Positions 58,851 to 64,000 of a stretch of 64,000 bases of DNA are shown here, in pieces (position 1 is the stretch's first letter; each line of letters starts with the position of its first letter). The notes under the pieces are model-generated. The model made no database searches. It was given only the letters and a program-made list of their open reading frames with translations, and was not told where the DNA came from. The position numbers were made by a program, and so were the translations under genes. The stretch spans positions 1,302,001-1,366,000 of the forward strand of contig JAESUZ010002694.1 in NCBI GenBank assembly GCA_017311185.1. The letters run 5' to 3'. The stretch is from Proteles cristata cristata. Its lineage: Eukaryota; Chordata; Mammalia; Carnivora; Hyaenidae.

Positions 58851-59630
58851 TTTTTAAAATTTAAATCCATGTTAGTTAACATGTAATCACAATTTCAGGA
58901 ATAGAATTTAGTGATTCATCACTTATATGTAACACTCAGTGCTCATCCCAACAAGTGGCCTCCTTACTGCCCATCACAATTTAGCCTATCCCCCACCCAA
59001 CACCCCTCCGGCAACCCTCAATTTGTTCTCTATATTTAAGAGTCTCTTATGGCTTGTCTCCTTGTTTTTAAATTATTTTTGTTTCCCTCCCTTTATGTTC
59101 ATCTGTTTTTTATCTTAAATTCCTCACATGAGTGAAATCATACGATATTTGTCTTTCTCTGATGGACTGACTTTGCCTAGAATACACTCTAGTTCCATCC
59201 ATGCTGTTGCAAATGGCAAGATCTCATTATTTTTGGTCACCAAGTAATATTCCATTGTTGTATATACACCACATCTTCTTTATGCATTCATCAGTCTATG
59301 GACATTTGGGCTCTTTCCATACTTTGGCTATTGTCAACAGCACTACTATAAACATTGGGGTGCATGTGCCCTTTTGAAACAGCACTCCTGTATCCTTTGG
59401 ATAAATACCTAGCAGTTGCAATTGCTGGGTCATAGGGTAATTCTATTTTTCATTTTTGAGGAACTACTATACTGTTCTCCAGAGTGGCTGCACTAGTTTG
59501 CATTCCTATGAACACTACAAGAGAGTTCTTCTTTGCATCCTCGCCAACATCTGCTGTTGCTTGTTGTTAATTTTAGCCATTCCGGCAGGTGTGAGGTGGT
59601 ATCTCATTTTGGTATTGATTTGTATTTCCC
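58851..59630 (-). mobile_element. LINE-1 3' end, minus-oriented
   Basis: About 780 bp of carnivore L1 in minus orientation. The 3' UTR is at the left (taacactcagtgctcatcc) and the ORF2 C-terminal coding region at the right (ccatactttggctattgtc, gctgggtcatagggtaattc). The flanks tggctcagg at both ends look like a short target duplication. It is 5'-truncated and non-coding now. Confidence 0.9.
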
Positions 59631-60245
59631 TTGGCTCAGGGAATTTTTACTGACCTCTAGACAGTCCTAATTTTAACCTTAATTCTTGTTGGTGTTACTG
59701 TTTCTCCTTTTGCACCATCTAGATGGATGACTTTTCCATCTAGATGGAAAGTCTAAAAGAGGTAGTCTAATCCATCCTCTGGCTCTGACACAGCAACCTG
59801 TGGTGATGGAGAGGGCCAGAGCCTAGCACAACCAGGCTTCTTCGAATCCTAATCCTGGCCAGATCTCCATACTCATGGGACTTCTCATTCTGAGAGGGAG
59901 AGGTGGGTGAGAGAGCAAATTCTTTCTTTCCTGTTAAGCAAAACTCCCTCTGGAAACCTGTCCGCCACTTCCAGAACTCGTAACTAGATGATTCTGGCGG
60001 AATCTCGACTTAGTCATGTAGAGGAAACAGGATAGAACATGCTAAGAAGACTGCCTCAGAATTTAGGGGAGAAGTAGTTTCTAAAACTAAACTCTACTCC
60101 CCCAACTCTTCAGGCCCATCCTGAGTAAAACTTGCCCCACATCTCACTCCTCAAGCCTGGTATTCTCAGCTACTGCATGAGAAGAGCATTAACATGGAGC
60201 CTCCCTGGACTCCATGCAACCTAAACGTTAGTACAGTTTTGAGCG

Positions 60246-60273
60246 CATATATATATATACATATATATATAGC
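60246..60273. repeat. (AT)n microsatellite
   Basis: catatatatatatacatata then tatata. Confidence 0.9.
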
Positions 60274-60309
60274 TGCAATCAATGACTGGAATAGTTTCCA
60301 TATAGATCT

Positions 60310-60497
60310 GTGGTTCTCAGCCTCAGCATGCACCAGAACTTCCTGGAGAGCTTGTTACAATACGGATTGCCTGGCATCACCCTCTGAATTTCAGATTCAG
60401 AAGGTCTTGTTTGGGACCCAAAACCTTCCTTACTAACAAACTCCTAGGAGTTGCCAATGACCCCAGTTTGGGGAACACACTTTGAGAACTCCTAGTG
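60310..60497 (+). mobile_element. MER5A hAT-Charlie nonautonomous transposon
   Basis: Near full length: terminal gtggttctcagcctcagc, tcctggagagcttgttac, gaatttcagattcagaag, ggagttgccaatgacccc and inverted end cactttgagaactcctag. Confidence 0.88.
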
Positions 60498-62939
60498 TTT
60501 ATGAGAAACAAATATACGAGGGTGACCTGTTGAAACTTCAGATTATTTCCTCCTTTATCTGAAATCAAGCTACATCTTTGTATAAATTTCATTTTAGGGA
60601 AAAAAAAGTGACTTTTTCTGTAGAATCTGAACACATTTTACATTTATGTCATGTTATTCCAGACAGGATGGTGTACATATTTGAACAATTCTGTGTGAAT
60701 AAAATTATCTAGAATGTTATGGCCTCCCTATAGCTATTTAAAATCATGAAAATACTAATACCATAGATGTTTGAAAACAATAGGTCTGTGGCCTGCTAAT
60801 TCCAAGAATCCCTTTGGTATTAACTTACTTAATGACCCTGTCATTTAAAGCAACAGTTCCAGTTAATACCTCTTTAGAATTAACCATGCTAATGATACAG
60901 TACTTTGGGATAATTGTCCTGTTGTGACAGTTACATTAACTACTTTACCTGGATTATCTTTCCCATCAGTAAATTCATTTTTAAGCAAACGGGCAACTCA
61001 GGAACAAAGGAGACTTGGCCACTGGAATATAGGCCCATAGCAGCCAGATTGGACCCAAACTGAACAATCTGCAGAAGCCAAGGACAAGTGGAGATTCAAG
61101 GCAATGGGCCATAAAAGGTCAGATACATATGTGAGGTAAATGTCAGCGATGCTTTGGGAGGCTTTCTTTAGGAGGAATATGGCAACAGAGTCTCCTCTTA
61201 CGGTCTTAAAATAAGGGATGATGGTGATGGAATTAAAGAAACATTAGTAAGCTTCAACAGCTAGTTTAACATTTGTCACAGGCTTTTATAGTGATGTGAT
61301 CTGTAAGAGTGGAGAAACACAGACACTTTGGCTTGAGGTTTATTAAAGTCCTTTTTAACTAGGAGATTCTGGCTTCCAAGCCTGTGAAGCAGAAGATCCA
61401 GGATCTCAGAGGGAAAAAAAAGATCTTTATAGGGTTGCTGGTATGAGGAATATGAAGGCTTGAAAGAGAAAAGAAACATTCTATAATGGATATTTATTTA
61501 ACTCTGTTTAGCTCTGGCTAGAAATCTGTTGCAGGATTCTAATGACAGCATAAAATTTTTCCACTGTGAATTCTGCCTGACTGTTTAACAGGGGCTTCCC
61601 TAAAGACTCGTCTTTATATCTGTCTCATTAATACATCCTATATATCTATCATACATAGATCTCACACCCAATGATGTATATTCAGCAGCCAAGACTGATC
61701 AATGGTCTCTTTGGTTTTATTGCTCCATATACATACATCATATTCACTTCCTCTCAATAGAATTCAGATTCAGAAGTTGAAAACCATCAGAATAATCTCA
61801 GTTATTACAGTCACTGCCAGGCCAGCACTAAATCATCACATACTGAAGGTCTATAGCATATTAAATTTCAGGCTTACTTCTTGTCTTCTATTTACTTAAA
61901 ATAGCCTTGCCATGGTCATTTCTTATATTCAGGCATCAAAGAAGTACCATCGCATCTCCACTCTCCCATCCTCCTCCTCCCCCTGAAACTCTCTTTCATC
62001 CTCAAGGAGAAGGTCTGCCCATGAACAGTCAGGCAAGGCAGGATCGTGAAGGTAGTGGTGACAAAGGTGTTGGGTGATGGGCAGTGAGGAGGGTGAAAAG
62101 TTGGACTAGAGAGGTCAGCCAGCTGGGGAGGCAAGCTGAAGAAGGAAAGAGAACAATATGAAAGATATATTTTGAAAAGATTTGTAACCTTGGGTACTAA
62201 GTCAAAGATCTTGATGTCTGTATATACCTCTGTCTCCTTTGAGATATAAACATGGGAAATAAAGATGGGATAGGGTCGCCAACTGATGTGTTAGCAGTGA
62301 TATCTGATGCTTAGAATTGGAGAATGTCTCCTACTTGAATAAGTGTAAAGACCAGGTGTAGGGAGGCGCGTTGGGCTTAGTGATATCTTGAATGTTTCTA
62401 CAATTTTAACATCCTGGGTCTGCCAACCACTATGAAAATGTGGGTAAACAAAATCCCTCTTGGGTATTTTTTACAGGTTTATCCTTTTGAAATGAAAAAG
62501 AATCTGGCATTACAGCCACTGATTAGGCCTTTTAATTTGGCGCTTGAAGCTATATGGCCACTTAGTTACGGAGTATAGGTAATGACCTCTCATTTCTCAA
62601 ACTATTCACTTGTCTATCTCTGAGTACTTACAAACTCTACTGAGATACAAAGAGGTGAAATCTGTCAGTTTGCATTACTTTGGTTTTGTCCAATTGGAAA
62701 AGACTGTTTAATACATCAAAACTACTCGGCTTAACAAGGTGCTGCAGGAGGTACAGGGCTACATGTCACTTGGTTTACCTGTTGACACATGTTAGTAAAT
62801 AAATGAAAAGGTCACCAATCAGTTGGTTTCAAACTATGGATTTAGTGAATGATAAATTCTACCAAATTGCTCATGAGAGAAAGAAAACTTGTTATTTCAA
62901 GGCTGCATGGATCTGTGCACCACATTCCATGTGAAAGTA

Positions 62940-62957
62940 AAAAAAAAAAAAAAAAAG
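62940..62957. repeat. Poly(A) tract
   Basis: About 18 A in a row. No retroposed sequence is recognised upstream. Confidence 0.9.
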
Positions 62958-64000
62958 CCAAAAAACAAATACATGACACATTGTCAAGTGAGCTGAGTAA
63001 ACTGACATCCTTTTTGAGACCTTTTAGGGAATAGGTGTTGAACACTTGTAATGAGATTTCCATGCATCTTCAGAGGAAGGAGATAAGATTTTAGCAAGAG
63101 CTTTTCAGGGCGTTATAGATCATGGCTGAGAGAATGATTCCCGGTAAGAGGCACACCAAAGGAGACATTACATAAATGTTTGGTTTTCTCGGGAGGTGCT
63201 TATGTTCTTGCTAAGAATTTCTACAGAAGGCAAATATTTATCAAAGAGGAGGTTTGGGGAGAATATAATGTTTTTTTTTTTTCCAGATCCTGGGCAATCT
63301 GGGATGCATTCAATTTAATACTCTTGATTCATTATTTTGGGCAGCTCCCATATATTATCTCCTGAATCTTTTTTCTTTTGCAACTGGGAATCAATGGGAT
63401 TCATGGAAGCTTTCATGGCATCACTTCAGAGCGGGTCAAGTATTTTTCTCAAGCATAGATGGTGAGCTGACAATTCTCTGTAGAAAATGAAGTAACTACA
63501 TTGGAACATGCTAGGTTTTATGAGAAAGTTAAAACAATTTTGCTACAACTCAGATACCAGACAAGCCTGGAAAATTATCAAGAAAGTAAAAAGGTACAAA
63601 CATTAGTTGGGGATAGTTACGAGTATACATTTTTAAATACTGTCTGTGACAAAATGAGAACTTTGCATTAGGCACAACTGCATATTGAAGTGTAACTATT
63701 GTCTAAAGAAAAAGTGTGTGCTTGTCTGAGTCTACGGCTGAACTGTTTTATTTTCAGAGAACCATTTTTTAGTTGAAAAACCTATGGATGGACAAAAATA
63801 TGGCTACTCATATTCGAGGATATTTGGTAGACGTTTTCTAAAAAAAGTAAACAAGTCACTTAAAATAAATAGTATTTGTTGCTAATGGTAACAGTAAAGC
63901 TTTCACAGAAAATTAGAATTTTAGAAAACCTGTATCAGTCATGAACTTGACAGCTTCCAAAACTTTGAGACTTTTCTGATGAGACAGGTGATATGAACAA

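Larger units (their letters stand above)
1..64000 (-). other. CADPS2: CADPS2 gene locus, internal part
   Basis: Seven exons on the minus strand translate to a continuous segment of calcium-dependent secretion activator 2. This is a cytosolic and membrane-associated factor that primes dense-core vesicles before calcium-triggered exocytosis of neuropeptides, neurotrophins and monoamines, working with SNAREs and phosphoinositides. The paralogue CADPS is excluded by CADPS2-type residues: [17 protein letters not shown] in exon [19 protein letters not shown] in exon [17 protein letters not shown] in exon E and [14 protein letters not shown] in exon F. The gene is split across large introns, as in other mammals, and neither its first nor last exon is visible, so the whole window should lie inside the transcript. 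Family assignment is from recalled protein sequence and was not checked by alignment. Confidence 0.95.
53253..64000 (-). other. CADPS2: CADPS2 intron upstream of exon A (partial)
   Basis: No exon was found. The expected preceding residues of the family (the [22 protein letters not shown] region) were looked for and not seen. Contents: SINEs at 54.1 and 55.9 kb, MIR copies, a CA repeat (56.43 kb), an L1 3' end (58.85-59.63 kb) and MER5A (60.3 kb). Bases 56.5-58.8 kb and 60.5-64.0 kb show nothing recognised. Confidence 0.8.

Noticed and set aside
53253..64000. Search for the preceding CADPS2 exon ([22 protein letters not shown])
   Set aside because: Not found. It is taken to lie beyond the right edge.
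1..64000. RNF133 and RNF148, single-exon genes inside a CADPS2 intron in other mammals
   Set aside because: No RING-finger or protease-associated domain open frame of about 300 or more codons exists here, so they must sit in another intron.
1..64000. CRISPR arrays, operons, phage or bacterial mobile systems
   Set aside because: The recurrent 200-bp units are SINEs with individual target duplications. Spliced genes and mammalian repeats exclude a prokaryotic source.

Overview
The window is intronic and exonic DNA from a mammalian chromosome, almost certainly a cat-family (felid) carnivore. About 29 tRNA-derived CanSINE copies carry the felid-type body (a head with the gcctgggtggctcag core, a CT-rich middle and an AAATAAATAAA tail). 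Several young LINE-1 3' ends have a distinctive carnivore 3' UTR, and older MIR, L2, MaLR and MER5-type repeats are typical of any placental genome.

The only gene found is CADPS2 (calcium-dependent secretion activator 2, CAPS2), transcribed from the minus strand. Seven consecutive internal coding exons were read by translating the reverse complement and matching the known CAPS protein family. In transcription order they are A 53149-53252, B 38638-38794, C 24034-24175, D 23789-23908, E 18972-19127, F 17430-17577 and G 10804-10878. All junctions are GT-AG, reading phases agree at every joint, and the 902 coding bases give 300 uninterrupted codons plus two leading bases. They encode roughly residues 830-1130 of a protein of about 1,300 residues. 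This is the Munc13-homology (MHD) region used in priming dense-core vesicles for calcium-triggered release. The upstream exons (C2, PH and first half) and downstream exons (C-terminal vesicle-binding part) were not found in the window.

Layout, left to right: 1-10.8 kb is the intron after exon G, rich in nested SINEs, an L2/MaLR nest and MER5. From 10.8 to 24.2 kb lies a cluster of five exons (G, F, E, D, C) with short introns, including a 125-bp intron between C and D. From 24.2 to 38.6 kb is a 14.5-kb intron with MIR, L2, a MaLR LTR, a CU-rich tract and a repeat-poor block at about 31.4-35.0 kb. Exon B sits at 38.7 kb. A second 14.4-kb intron (38.8-53.1 kb) is dominated by a decayed ancient L1 (about 40.0-45.2 kb), a felid L1 with a 5' inversion (45.5-45.8 kb) and a simple 5'-truncated felid L1 (50.1-50.5 kb). 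Exon A is at 53.2 kb, and 53.3-64 kb is the next upstream intron, with another L1 and a MER5A.

No second protein-coding gene, non-SINE RNA gene, CRISPR array or undescribed system was found. The observations of most interest are exon modularity in CADPS2, well-preserved retroposition footprints (nested SINEs, twin-primed L1, microhomology deletion in a SINE), a SINE orientation bias, and two possible regulatory intervals. Repeat names and all comparisons with other species rest on recall, not on a database search.
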